Of a stretch of 16,158 nt of DNA, positions 6,491 through 13,128 are shown one piece after another. The position numbers were made by a program, and so were the translations under genes. How positions within the stretch are numbered: the stretch's first letter is position 1; every line of letters begins with the position of its first letter. The stretch comes from an uncultured Treponema sp. (GTDB lineage: Bacteria; Spirochaetota; Spirochaetia; Treponematales; Treponemataceae): contig CAKUWD010000048.1 of NCBI GenBank assembly GCA_934699065.1, positions 1 through 16,158 of the forward strand, given 5' to 3'. Below the pieces are notes generated by a model. The model was not told the origin of the DNA. It was given only the letters and a program-made list of their open reading frames with translations, and did no database searches.

Positions 6491-7825
6491 ATGTTTCCCC
6501 CCTTTCCGCAGGAATCTGCCCGTCACTATTGTCAGAAACTCATTTCTCAGATTGAATGTGGAGAAGTGGTTTTGAAACAGGTAGGACGGGAAAGCCTTGA
6601 ACGAAAAGACCAGGGAGTAATGATTGGCTCTCTGGTCTGCTGGGATAAAAAAGAAAAAAAGCGGATTATCCTTTATGCGGTAAGCGGAAACAACAAACAA
6701 CTCATCCCTGTAAATACTAATTCAAAAGATATTTTAGTCCCGTCAATTGTTTCTTCTGAACAAATTGACCACGCATTGAAAGAAAATGATAAAGAAATTC
6801 ATGAGCTTACAGAGCAGATAAACGAATTGACATTGATTAATAAAGCCTCCCCCGAAAGAGCAAGGCTTCTTAAAAAACGAACTGCCCTTACAGATTCTTC
6901 CCTTCAAAAAGTTTTTCATCTTTATTTATTCACGAAATATGATGGAAGAAAAATTTCTCTTAATGAAATCATAAAATGTCATAATAATCACCTGCCGCCT
7001 ACAGGAACCGGAGACTGCTGTGCGCCAAAGCTTTTAAGTTATGCTTTTGAAAAAGATTATGAAATAATAAGCATGGATGAAGTTTATTATGGCCGTGATA
7101 CGAAAAATAAAAAAAACGGAACTTCTTATGCTCCCTGTGATGAAAGATGCGGTTATATTCTGCCCTCTATTATGGGATTAGAAATTCTTTATAGAGATAA
7201 AGATATTGTTGTGATAAATAAACCTTCGGGACTTTTGTCTGTTCCTGGAAAGGGCAAAGACAAAGAGGATTGTGCAGAAGCTCGAGTTCGCAATTTATTC
7301 CCGGATGCACCAAAACAATGTGCCGTACATCGGCTTGATATGGAAACTTCGGGTATTCTTGTTCTGGCCTTAAATAAAGAAGCTCACAGAAAACTCAACG
7401 AACAATTTGCAGAAGGAAAAGTTCACAAAAAATATATAGCCCTGCTTGACGGAATTCTCCATGGAAAACCAGAAGGACGCACTGAACTTCCCTTTAGACT
7501 TGATACAGAAAATCGTCCTCACCAGATTTATGATAAAGAAAATGGAAAAATTGGAATTACTGAATGGAAAAAATTAGGTGTAGAAAAAGGATTGACTCGA
7601 ATTGAGTTTTCTCCGCTTACTGGCCGCACTCATCAATTAAGACTTGCTGCCAGCTGCCCTGTAGAACTTGGCGGGCTTGGTATTCCAATTGCAGGAGATA
7701 CCTTGTACGGCAGCGGAAAAACAGAAGCTTTTCCGCGCCTTATGCTTCATGCTACCGAAATCTTATTTATTCATCCGGTTAATGGAAGGCATATTCATAT
7801 AACATGCCCTCCTGATTTTATTTAA
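6491..7825 (+). CDS. RluA-family pseudouridine synthase with N-terminal extension
   Basis: Converts specific uridines in rRNA or tRNA to pseudouridine; the target base is not predictable here. The catalytic domain occupies about 225-444 of 444 residues: IVVINKPSGLLSVPG at 239-253, HRLDMETSG at 280-288 with catalytic D283, and GRTHQLRLA at 378-386. The first roughly 220 residues are an extension absent from compact RluA enzymes. It has a Glu/Lys-rich, probably coiled-coil stretch at about 88-130, then GTGDCCAPKLLSYAF at 172-186 and PCDERCGYILP at 215-225. The four cysteines (C176, C177, C216, C220) could bind a metal; that is inference. Larger RluA proteins with such an extension are known from other bacteria. 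The ATG directly abuts the rpiA stop and no clear ribosome site is seen, so translation probably depends on coupling. The gene ends 2 bases from a convergent lipoprotein gene. Confidence 0.9.
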   Translation: MFPPFPQESARHYCQKLISQIECGEVVLKQVGRESLERKDQGVMIGSLVCWDKKEKKRIILYAVSGNNKQLIPVNTNSKDILVPSIVSSEQIDHALKENDKEIHELTEQINELTLINKASPERARLLKKRTALTDSSLQKVFHLYLFTKYDGRKISLNEIIKCHNNHLPPTGTGDCCAPKLLSYAFEKDYEIISMDEVYYGRDTKNKKNGTSYAPCDERCGYILPSIMGLEILYRDKDIVVINKPSGLLSVPGKGKDKEDCAEARVRNLFPDAPKQCAVHRLDMETSGILVLALNKEAHRKLNEQFAEGKVHKKYIALLDGILHGKPEGRTELPFRLDTENRPHQIYDKENGKIGITEWKKLGVEKGLTRIEFSPLTGRTHQLRLAASCPVELGGLGIPIAGDTLYGSGKTEAFPRLMLHATEILFIHPVNGRHIHITCPPDFI

Positions 7826-7827
7826 TC

Positions 7828-8646
7828 CTAATATTCATCTGAATCAGATGAAACATAATTTGCTGACATTTCTGCTATACGCTGATTAATGTTTTCATCG
7901 GAAAGGAAGTTTGCAAGTTCTTTGAGCTGTGCTCTTGTAAAGTAATATACAAGGACCATTGATTCACGAGTAGTTGCATCTCCAATTCTGTCGTAGTGTT
8001 CGTTATTGAAAGGGTAATTTCTGATTGTAAAATATGGCGAGCCTTTTACAAACTCATAACCCATATAACCTTCACCAGTTCCCATATTTGGTGTTGAATG
8101 ACTTATTGTTCCCCAGTCAAGTCTATATTTGATTTTACCATAAGCTCTTTCTGTCTTTTTTCCACCTTTACGTTTAAGATTCTTCTCATCGAAATCTTTA
8201 TTATAGGCTTCAATTGCGGAAATAAGCTGTTTTCTTGCAGTTGCATCAAACTGAACAATATAATAAGCCAATGCGTAATAACTTCCCCAACCAGCCATAT
8301 AATCATCTGTGCGGATAAGAGTTGTAGCACGTCTTTCTTTCATACCGGTAATATCTTTTTCATAAATTGAAATATCGTAATATTTCGCATAGTCATCTTT
8401 GTTACCGAATGTAAAGAATTCTTCAATTGCATTCTTTTTCTTTTTTGCACTAGTAGATTTAGAATCAGATTTACTTTTGATTTCAGAACCATTGTCTTCT
8501 TCTAAACCATCTGAAGATTCTTCTGCTATAGCAGGAGTGTCTTCGTAAGTATCTGGTGCCGACTGAACATTTTTAGTCGAACTGCATGATGTAATAAACA
8601 AAGTTAATGCACCTGCAAGTAAACAAATCATAGATGTCTTTTTCAT
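7828..8646 (-). CDS. Lipoprotein of unknown function
   Basis: I do not recognise a functional domain. The 272-residue product starts with a lipoprotein signal: MKK, a hydrophobic core, then FITSC with C21 as the probable lipidation site, in a form acceptable for spirochaetes. Residues 22-73 are a low-complexity linker rich in Ser, Glu, Asp and Lys, suggesting a tether. A folded domain probably spans about 75-260 and is rich in aromatic residues (KYYDISIYEKD, GWGSYYALAYYIVQFD, GEGYMGYEFVKGSPYFTIRNYPF). The start is supported by GGAG (8654-8657) 7 bases upstream. It lies downstream of the barrel protein gene but beyond that gene's terminator, so it is probably transcribed separately. Its stop is 2 bases from the stop of the convergent pseudouridine synthase gene. 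Confidence 0.8.
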   Translation of the reverse strand: MKKTSMICLLAGALTLFITSCSSTKNVQSAPDTYEDTPAIAEESSDGLEEDNGSEIKSKSDSKSTSAKKKKNAIEEFFTFGNKDDYAKYYDISIYEKDITGMKERRATTLIRTDDYMAGWGSYYALAYYIVQFDATARKQLISAIEAYNKDFDEKNLKRKGGKKTERAYGKIKYRLDWGTISHSTPNMGTGEGYMGYEFVKGSPYFTIRNYPFNNEHYDRIGDATTRESMVLVYYFTRAQLKELANFLSDENINQRIAEMSANYVSSDSDEY

Positions 8647-8673
8647 TTTAAAACTCCAAATATTTATACTTTT

Positions 8674-8679
8674 ATTATA
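8674..8679 (-). promoter_or_regulatory. Possible -10 box of the lipoprotein gene
   Basis: A perfect TATAAT on the minus strand would put the transcript start near 8667, about 20 bases before the lipoprotein ATG and just ahead of its GGAG. No good -35 box is found at the right distance (TATTCT at 17 bases), so this is tentative. Confidence 0.35.
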
Positions 8680-8712
8680 TAAACAAATTCATATTTAGAA
8701 TAGTTACATGAT

Positions 8713-8745
8713 AAAAAAAACGCTCCCCTTGCGAGGAGCGTTTTT
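8713..8745 (-). terminator. Intrinsic terminator of the outer-membrane protein gene
   Basis: Arms CGCTCC and GGAGCG, extended by flanking A and T runs, close an 8-base loop. Read on the minus strand, the hairpin is followed by eight T residues, a textbook Rho-independent terminator 33 bases past the stop of the barrel protein gene. The plus strand has five T, so it could also work weakly in that direction. It separates the barrel gene from the lipoprotein gene. Confidence 0.93.
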
Positions 8746-8777
8746 AGTTTTGTTCAAACTAGGAATTGTAAATTAAA

Positions 8778-9860
8778 TTAGAAATTAACTGACAATTCGA
8801 ATGGAACAGCGATGTCAACCTTGTCGTTAGCAAGTGTATCGATCTGTGCCCAAATTTTCCAGTTTGCTACACCGCAAGAACCTTCAGCACCAACTTCGAT
8901 AGTAGATACGAACTTCTTGTTCAAGATCTGGTTGTCTAAGAACTGAGCATAAATCTTGCATGGTTCAAGCTGATATGTAACCTTAGCAACGATTTCGAGG
9001 TTTACAGCTGGATCCTGCTTTACACCATCTTTGTTGTTCAAGAAGATGATTGGAGCAACGAATGCCTGGTATCCGAATGCATCTACGTTTCCACCAATGT
9101 AAGCTTCTGGGCGTACCCAGTTGAAGTCCTTACCCATGAAACCTGCAACATTTACGAACACATCGATTCCGTTGAAGTTGTTAGAATATCCAGCACCGAA
9201 GTGGATGTCTCCAATAGCACCTGTGTTTGTTTCGTATTTGATAGCATTATCGCCAAGTCCGAAATACATATCATGGAATGCCCATGGTCTGCGGCCATCT
9301 TTCTGTCTGTTGAATTCGATATAACCAGCGATTGTTCCGAAGTCAGCGCTATATCCAGCTTTGAAGAAGAAATTCTTAATAATTGGATCAGACTTTGTAG
9401 ATGTGAGCCAGTAAGCTTCATTAGCTGCGAAACCTGCATCAAGAGAGAATCCTGATACGTTCAAAGAAAGTAAGAGACCGTTTCCACCGAGACCAGTTAC
9501 TGATTCAGTCCACTTAATCTTTTCTTTGTTCAATGCAATATCAAAGTTACCTGCTGTAATCTTGAGTACATCAACTGGCTTGAACCAGATTGTCTGTGTA
9601 GTCATCTTAACTTCTTTTGTTTTACCATCTGTACTAAGCTTTACAGTAGCACCAGCTTTATCATCAGAGATGCTGAATGTAATGTTAGGCTGAGCATAGT
9701 CATGGCTATCGTTTCCTTCTGTAAAAAGCTTGAAGCTTTCTGCAGTACCATCATACTTAAGAACTTCGCCTTTAATTTTTGTTGCTGCTGATACATCAGC
9801 TGCGAATACAGAAGTAGCAAGAACTGCTGCTGCTGCAAGAATTCCAACGATTTTTTTCAT
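8778..9860 (-). CDS. Outer-membrane beta-barrel (porin-like) protein
   Basis: A 360-residue exported protein of no family I can name. The N-terminus MKKIVGILAAAAVLATSVFA is a standard Sec signal peptide with probable cleavage after A20. The mature part shows many alternating hydrophobic/polar strands and aromatic girdle residues (for example FFFKAGYSADFGTIAGYIEF and WKIWAQIDTL). It ends in ELSVNF, a terminal phenylalanine typical of substrates of the BAM outer-membrane insertion machinery. Two cysteines (C301, C329) could form a disulfide. A strong AAGGAGG ribosome site (9871-9877), a good promoter and a strong terminator suggest a highly expressed single-gene unit. A porin or other major surface protein is the likeliest role; transport specificity cannot be inferred. 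Confidence 0.82.
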   Translation of the reverse strand: MKKIVGILAAAAVLATSVFAADVSAATKIKGEVLKYDGTAESFKLFTEGNDSHDYAQPNITFSISDDKAGATVKLSTDGKTKEVKMTTQTIWFKPVDVLKITAGNFDIALNKEKIKWTESVTGLGGNGLLLSLNVSGFSLDAGFAANEAYWLTSTKSDPIIKNFFFKAGYSADFGTIAGYIEFNRQKDGRRPWAFHDMYFGLGDNAIKYETNTGAIGDIHFGAGYSNNFNGIDVFVNVAGFMGKDFNWVRPEAYIGGNVDAFGYQAFVAPIIFLNNKDGVKQDPAVNLEIVAKVTYQLEPCKIYAQFLDNQILNKKFVSTIEVGAEGSCGVANWKIWAQIDTLANDKVDIAVPFELSVNF

Positions 9861-9935
9861 TTGAAAAAATCCTCCTTTTTATTTGTGGATCTCACAAGTC
9901 AACGACTTTTACGTGAAAATCCTCTTTTTTTTTAT

Positions 9936-9964
9936 ATTCTAACACGGGGTATATACGAAGTCAA
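9936..9964 (-). promoter_or_regulatory. Sigma70 promoter of the outer-membrane protein gene
   Basis: On the minus strand TTGACT (9964-9959) and TAGAAT (9941-9936) are separated by exactly 17 bases. Transcription should start near 9929, leaving a leader of about 68 bases. The leader contains a small AAGTC/GACTT hairpin before the ribosome site. Confidence 0.75.
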
Positions 9965-9965
9965 G

Positions 9966-9981
9966 AAAAAAATTTTTTTTT
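9966..9981 (-). promoter_or_regulatory. A/T tract next to the -35 box (possible UP element)
   Basis: Seven A followed by nine T (plus-strand reading) sit directly upstream of the TTGACT -35 box. Such tracts bend DNA and can bind the C-terminal domain of the RNA polymerase alpha subunit, raising promoter strength. The role here is inferred from position. Confidence 0.5.
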
Positions 9982-10102
9982 GTAACCTTTTAAAAGTACA
10001 TATACGTATTTTTCCCGATGTCTATACCATGTAGAATATCCTACTTTGCCATTATCGGCCGGAAAATCAGCCTTCTTTATAGGAATTTATAGTAAAATTT
10101 AG

Positions 10103-10108
10103 TATAAT
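10103..10108 (+). promoter_or_regulatory. -10 box of the second RluA gene, very close to its start codon
   Basis: A perfect TATAAT ends 6 bases before the ATG at 10115. With normal spacing, transcription would begin at or within a base of the A of that ATG, giving a leaderless message. No convincing -35 box is present and no Shine-Dalgarno sequence precedes the ATG. Confidence 0.5.
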
Positions 10109-10114
10109 AAGAAT

Positions 10115-10867
10115 ATGGCTAGTAAAAATATGGACTACAGCGTTATTTTTGCTGATGATGACTTTATTGTTTTGAATAAACGCAGTGGAATTCTAATTGC
10201 TGCAGACCGTTACAACGAAGATGCTCCTCGTCTGGACCTTCTTGCTCAGGAAGAATTCGGTAAATTGTATGCAGTTCACAGAATAGACAAAGATACATCG
10301 GGTTTAATAGTATATGCTCGTACTCTTGAGGCACAACGTAACCTTTCCATGCAGTTTGAAAAGCGTGAAGTTTCAAAAACTTATCATGCACTTGTCTATG
10401 GTCACCCGCTTTGGGAAACTCTGGATGTAAATCTTCCCCTTTTACCAGATGGGGACTCCCGCCACCGTACCGTTGCAAATAAAAAAGCGGGAAAACCTTC
10501 TTTTACAAGCTTCCGTTTAATAGGTAACTGCGGGCCATATTCCTGGATTGAAGCAAAACCAAAAACCGGACGAACACATCAGATTCGTGTTCATCTTGCA
10601 GAAAATGGTTTAAGCATTGTTTGTGACCCTCTCTACAGCAGCAGCCAGAAGCCGGTACGCCTTAGCGAAATCAAAAAAAAGTGGAATGGCGATGAATACG
10701 AAGAACGCCCTCTTTTAAGCCGCCTTGCATTGCATGCTTATAAAATTGAACTTGCACATCCAAAAACAGGTGAAAAAATCAATTTTACAGCTCCCTACCC
10801 TAAGGATATGGATGCTACAAGAAAACAGCTTGCTAAAATCTTTGGTGTAGATCCTCTTGAACAGTAG
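10115..10867 (+). CDS. Compact RluA-family pseudouridine synthase
   Basis: Modifies uridine to pseudouridine in rRNA or tRNA; the target site cannot be told from sequence. The 250-residue protein is almost entirely catalytic domain, without an S4 RNA-binding domain: FIVLNKRSGIL at 17-27, HRIDKDTSGLIV at 55-66 with catalytic D58, and GRTHQIRVHLA at 152-162. It is a second, separate family member from the longer one at 6491-7825. Starts at 10115 or at the in-frame ATG at 10130 are both possible, and neither has a Shine-Dalgarno sequence. The frame is closed by a stop codon just upstream of 10115. It is followed after 16 bases by the omptin-like gene and may be co-transcribed with it. Confidence 0.9.
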   Translation: MASKNMDYSVIFADDDFIVLNKRSGILIAADRYNEDAPRLDLLAQEEFGKLYAVHRIDKDTSGLIVYARTLEAQRNLSMQFEKREVSKTYHALVYGHPLWETLDVNLPLLPDGDSRHRTVANKKAGKPSFTSFRLIGNCGPYSWIEAKPKTGRTHQIRVHLAENGLSIVCDPLYSSSQKPVRLSEIKKKWNGDEYEERPLLSRLALHAYKIELAHPKTGEKINFTAPYPKDMDATRKQLAKIFGVDPLEQ

Positions 10868-10872
10868 TTTAC

Positions 10873-10876
10873 GGAG
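10873..10876 (+). promoter_or_regulatory. Ribosome-binding site fixing the omptin start
   Basis: GGAG lies 7 bases before the ATG at 10884. This supports that start over an in-frame ATG at 10857 inside the upstream gene, which would put nine extra residues in front of a clean signal peptide. Confidence 0.8.
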
Positions 10877-10883
10877 AGTTTTT

Positions 10884-11885
10884 ATGAAACGTTGTCTTTT
10901 ATTCTTTTTAATGTTTTTCCTCCTTATAAATACAGTTTTCTCTGAAAAATCAGAAACTAAAAAGAAAAAAGACTATTTGACAATGAAGATTACTCCGGAT
11001 ATCAGTCTGCTGAACGGTACTATTAATGAATATGTTTTTTCTAAATCCTGTATGAATGCAAATAACAAATTGAGTGAACTTGTATGGGATATAAAAAATG
11101 TACCGGTTTTTAATTTAACAGCAGACTTTGATATTTTGAATTATCTTTATACCGGTTTAAAAGGTTCATTTGCAATTCCATGCAAAAGCGGATATATGCA
11201 GGATTTCGACTGGCTTAATTCTACTACATCTAAATGGAAAAGTGATGATCCATGTGCCATAACAAACTACTCAAAGCATGACAATAAAATTACAAAATAT
11301 TTACTTCTTTCTATTAGACTTGGTGGAAATATTTTTCTTCCTGCAGAAATCAAACTTACTCCATTTATTGAATATCAATATGAATATATTGGATTTGAAG
11401 GAAGTAACGGCTTTTATATTTATAAATCAGACAACTACAACCCGGGAACATTTTCTGGAAAAGTTATTTCTTATTCTCAGGAAATGAATTCATTTCTTGC
11501 CGGTTTGAAATTTTCTATTGATTGCGTTCCAAGGACTTCTTTTTATGGAGATTTTGGATTTAGTCCGGCATTATCTTTTATCAATGCGATGGATTATCAT
11601 TATAAAAACTCATCAGGATATGGTACTGCATATTGGGATAATCTCAGTCTTATATGGCTGATTAAGGCAAATCTTGGTGTTCAGTATAAATTCAATAAAA
11701 AACATAGTTCTGGAATTTCTGGATCGCTTCAAATTATACCGGAAGGTAAAGGTAAAACCTCAAATGTCGCATTGGGAGCAAACGGATTACCGTCATATGC
11801 AAGATGGTCTACAAGTGCCTCTGATAGCGGGGGCACAAAAAGACTTTTGTGGTCAATAAGTCTTAATTACTCTTTTTCACTCTGA
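10884..11885 (+). CDS. Omptin-family outer-membrane protease
   Basis: Omptins (OmpT, Pla, SopA) are ten-stranded outer-membrane barrels that cleave exposed peptides, often between basic residues, using an Asp-Asp and Asp-His catalytic site. The 333-residue product has a signal peptide (about 1-20, ending NTVFS). It also matches landmarks of E. coli OmpT in order: NEYVF and LSELVWDIKN at 48-72, YMQDFDW at 104-110 giving D107 and D109 (OmpT D83, D85), a conserved histidine at H132 (OmpT H101), FYIYKS near 177-182, and AMDYHY at 235-240 giving D237 and H239 (OmpT D210, H212). All four catalytic residues are therefore present. The protein ends NYSFSL, strand-like but without a terminal Phe. The position matching OmpT lipid-A contacts E136 and R138 reads Y166 and Y168. 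The last 23 bases overlap the convergent gene. Family call from remembered OmpT sequence. Confidence 0.88.
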   Translation: MKRCLLFFLMFFLLINTVFSEKSETKKKKDYLTMKITPDISLLNGTINEYVFSKSCMNANNKLSELVWDIKNVPVFNLTADFDILNYLYTGLKGSFAIPCKSGYMQDFDWLNSTTSKWKSDDPCAITNYSKHDNKITKYLLLSIRLGGNIFLPAEIKLTPFIEYQYEYIGFEGSNGFYIYKSDNYNPGTFSGKVISYSQEMNSFLAGLKFSIDCVPRTSFYGDFGFSPALSFINAMDYHYKNSSGYGTAYWDNLSLIWLIKANLGVQYKFNKKHSSGISGSLQIIPEGKGKTSNVALGANGLPSYARWSTSASDSGGTKRLLWSISLNYSFSL

Positions 11886-13128
11886 CAGAAACAATACGGC
11901 GGCCGCTTACATCTTCTGCTGTAAAAAGATTTCTGTCTTTTATAAGAACTGTACCCGAAGCTGGCAGATAACCAAACTGTTCCAAAAGCCAGCCGCCGAC
12001 TGTATTCATTTCATCTGATTCAAGTGCAAGGCCAAGAATTTCATTAGCATCATCTATCTTCATATCGCCCGGAACAATAAATGTGTTAAGTGAAACTAAC
12101 TCTACTTTATCTTCCGGAGCTGTGTTATCGTAAGTATTTTCATCAGACATGTGGCCGAATACAACCTTAAGAATATCTTCCATTGTAATAATTCCATCTG
12201 TCTGGCCCTGTTCGTCAAGGACAACTGCAAACTTATGCTCGCTTGTACGGAATTGTTGAAGAATATCCAGTACACTCATTGTTCCCGGTATAAAAAGAAC
12301 CTCAGACATCTGGCGGCCGGCAAAGCCCTGACTTTTGTCTATTTCTTCTGAGCAGAAAAGTACTTTTTTATAATTTAAAACACCAACTACATTTTCTCTG
12401 TGGCCGCTATACACTGTAAGTGTAGAAAAACCGGAAGTAAGAAACTGATTTATTACTTCATCGTAATCCGCTTCCTGATTAATCATGCTTACCTGAGAAC
12501 GATGTTTCATGACATCATTTACTGAAAGGTCATTGAATTTTATAATTTTATTGAGAAGCCGGCTTTCATCTTTTTCGATTGTTCCTTCGTGAGAGCCTAC
12601 ATCTATAAGAGTTTTAAGTTCTTCCTCTGTAACAATTGCACCGGCAGGCTTTAAGATTTTTTCTACAAGAACTACCGCTCCATGAGAAATCATTTCGAAT
12701 AGCCAGACAATCGGGAAAAATAGTTTTTCCAGTATCATAAGAGGCCAGGCAGAAAAACAGGTAAATGTATCAGGATGAAGACCTGCAGCAGTCTTTGGTA
12801 CAATCTGAGCAAAGGTTGTTATAAAAAAAGCAGTTACGAAAGGAGCGATAGCAACTCCTCTGCTGCCAAGTAAATCAATAGCAAAAGCAGTAGCAATTGC
12901 AGAGGCGAGAGAGTTTAAAAAGTTAGTGCCAATTAACACTGTTGTCAGAAGCCGATCCATATTCGCTTTGAGTGCAGCAACTTTTTTTGCGTTGCGGCGC
13001 CCCTGCTCTACCATACTGCGGAGTTTTAAGCGAGGAAGAGAAAGATATGCTGTTTCTGACGAGGTAAAAAAGCCGACACACAAAATTAAAAAGAAAAGTT
13101 CAGCAGCCGTCAGGAGGTAATGATTCAT
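11863..13128 (-). CDS. CNNM/CBS-domain membrane protein (TlyC/CorC-like), paralogue 2
   Basis: A 421-residue protein with the order typical of the 'hemolysin C'/CorC family: a CNNM (DUF21) membrane domain at about 5-160, paired CBS domains at about 200-325, and a C-terminal CorC_HlyC domain at about 340-418 (NTVGGWLLEQFGYLP at 375-389). Better-studied members are linked to magnesium or cobalt transport; the old haemolysin label is weakly supported. The membrane domain starts with FFTSSETAYLSLPRLKLR, as expected, but the normally FGEIxPKT signature reads FAQIVPKT at 106-113. The start is well supported by GAGGAGGT 6 bases upstream, and the ATG overlaps the stop of the preceding paralogue (ATGA). 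The two form a tandem pair and may act as a heterodimer (inference). The 3' end overlaps the omptin gene by 23 bases in antisense. Confidence 0.88.
   Translation of the reverse strand: MNHYLLTAAELFFLILCVGFFTSSETAYLSLPRLKLRSMVEQGRRNAKKVAALKANMDRLLTTVLIGTNFLNSLASAIATAFAIDLLGSRGVAIAPFVTAFFITTFAQIVPKTAAGLHPDTFTCFSAWPLMILEKLFFPIVWLFEMISHGAVVLVEKILKPAGAIVTEEELKTLIDVGSHEGTIEKDESRLLNKIIKFNDLSVNDVMKHRSQVSMINQEADYDEVINQFLTSGFSTLTVYSGHRENVVGVLNYKKVLFCSEEIDKSQGFAGRQMSEVLFIPGTMSVLDILQQFRTSEHKFAVVLDEQGQTDGIITMEDILKVVFGHMSDENTYDNTAPEDKVELVSLNTFIVPGDMKIDDANEILGLALESDEMNTVGGWLLEQFGYLPASGTVLIKDRNLFTAEDVSGRRIVSVRVKKSN

Noticed and set aside
10857..10883. Upstream ATG for the omptin gene inside the RluA gene
   Set aside because: It would place nine residues before a clean signal peptide. 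GGAG is correctly spaced for the ATG at 10884.
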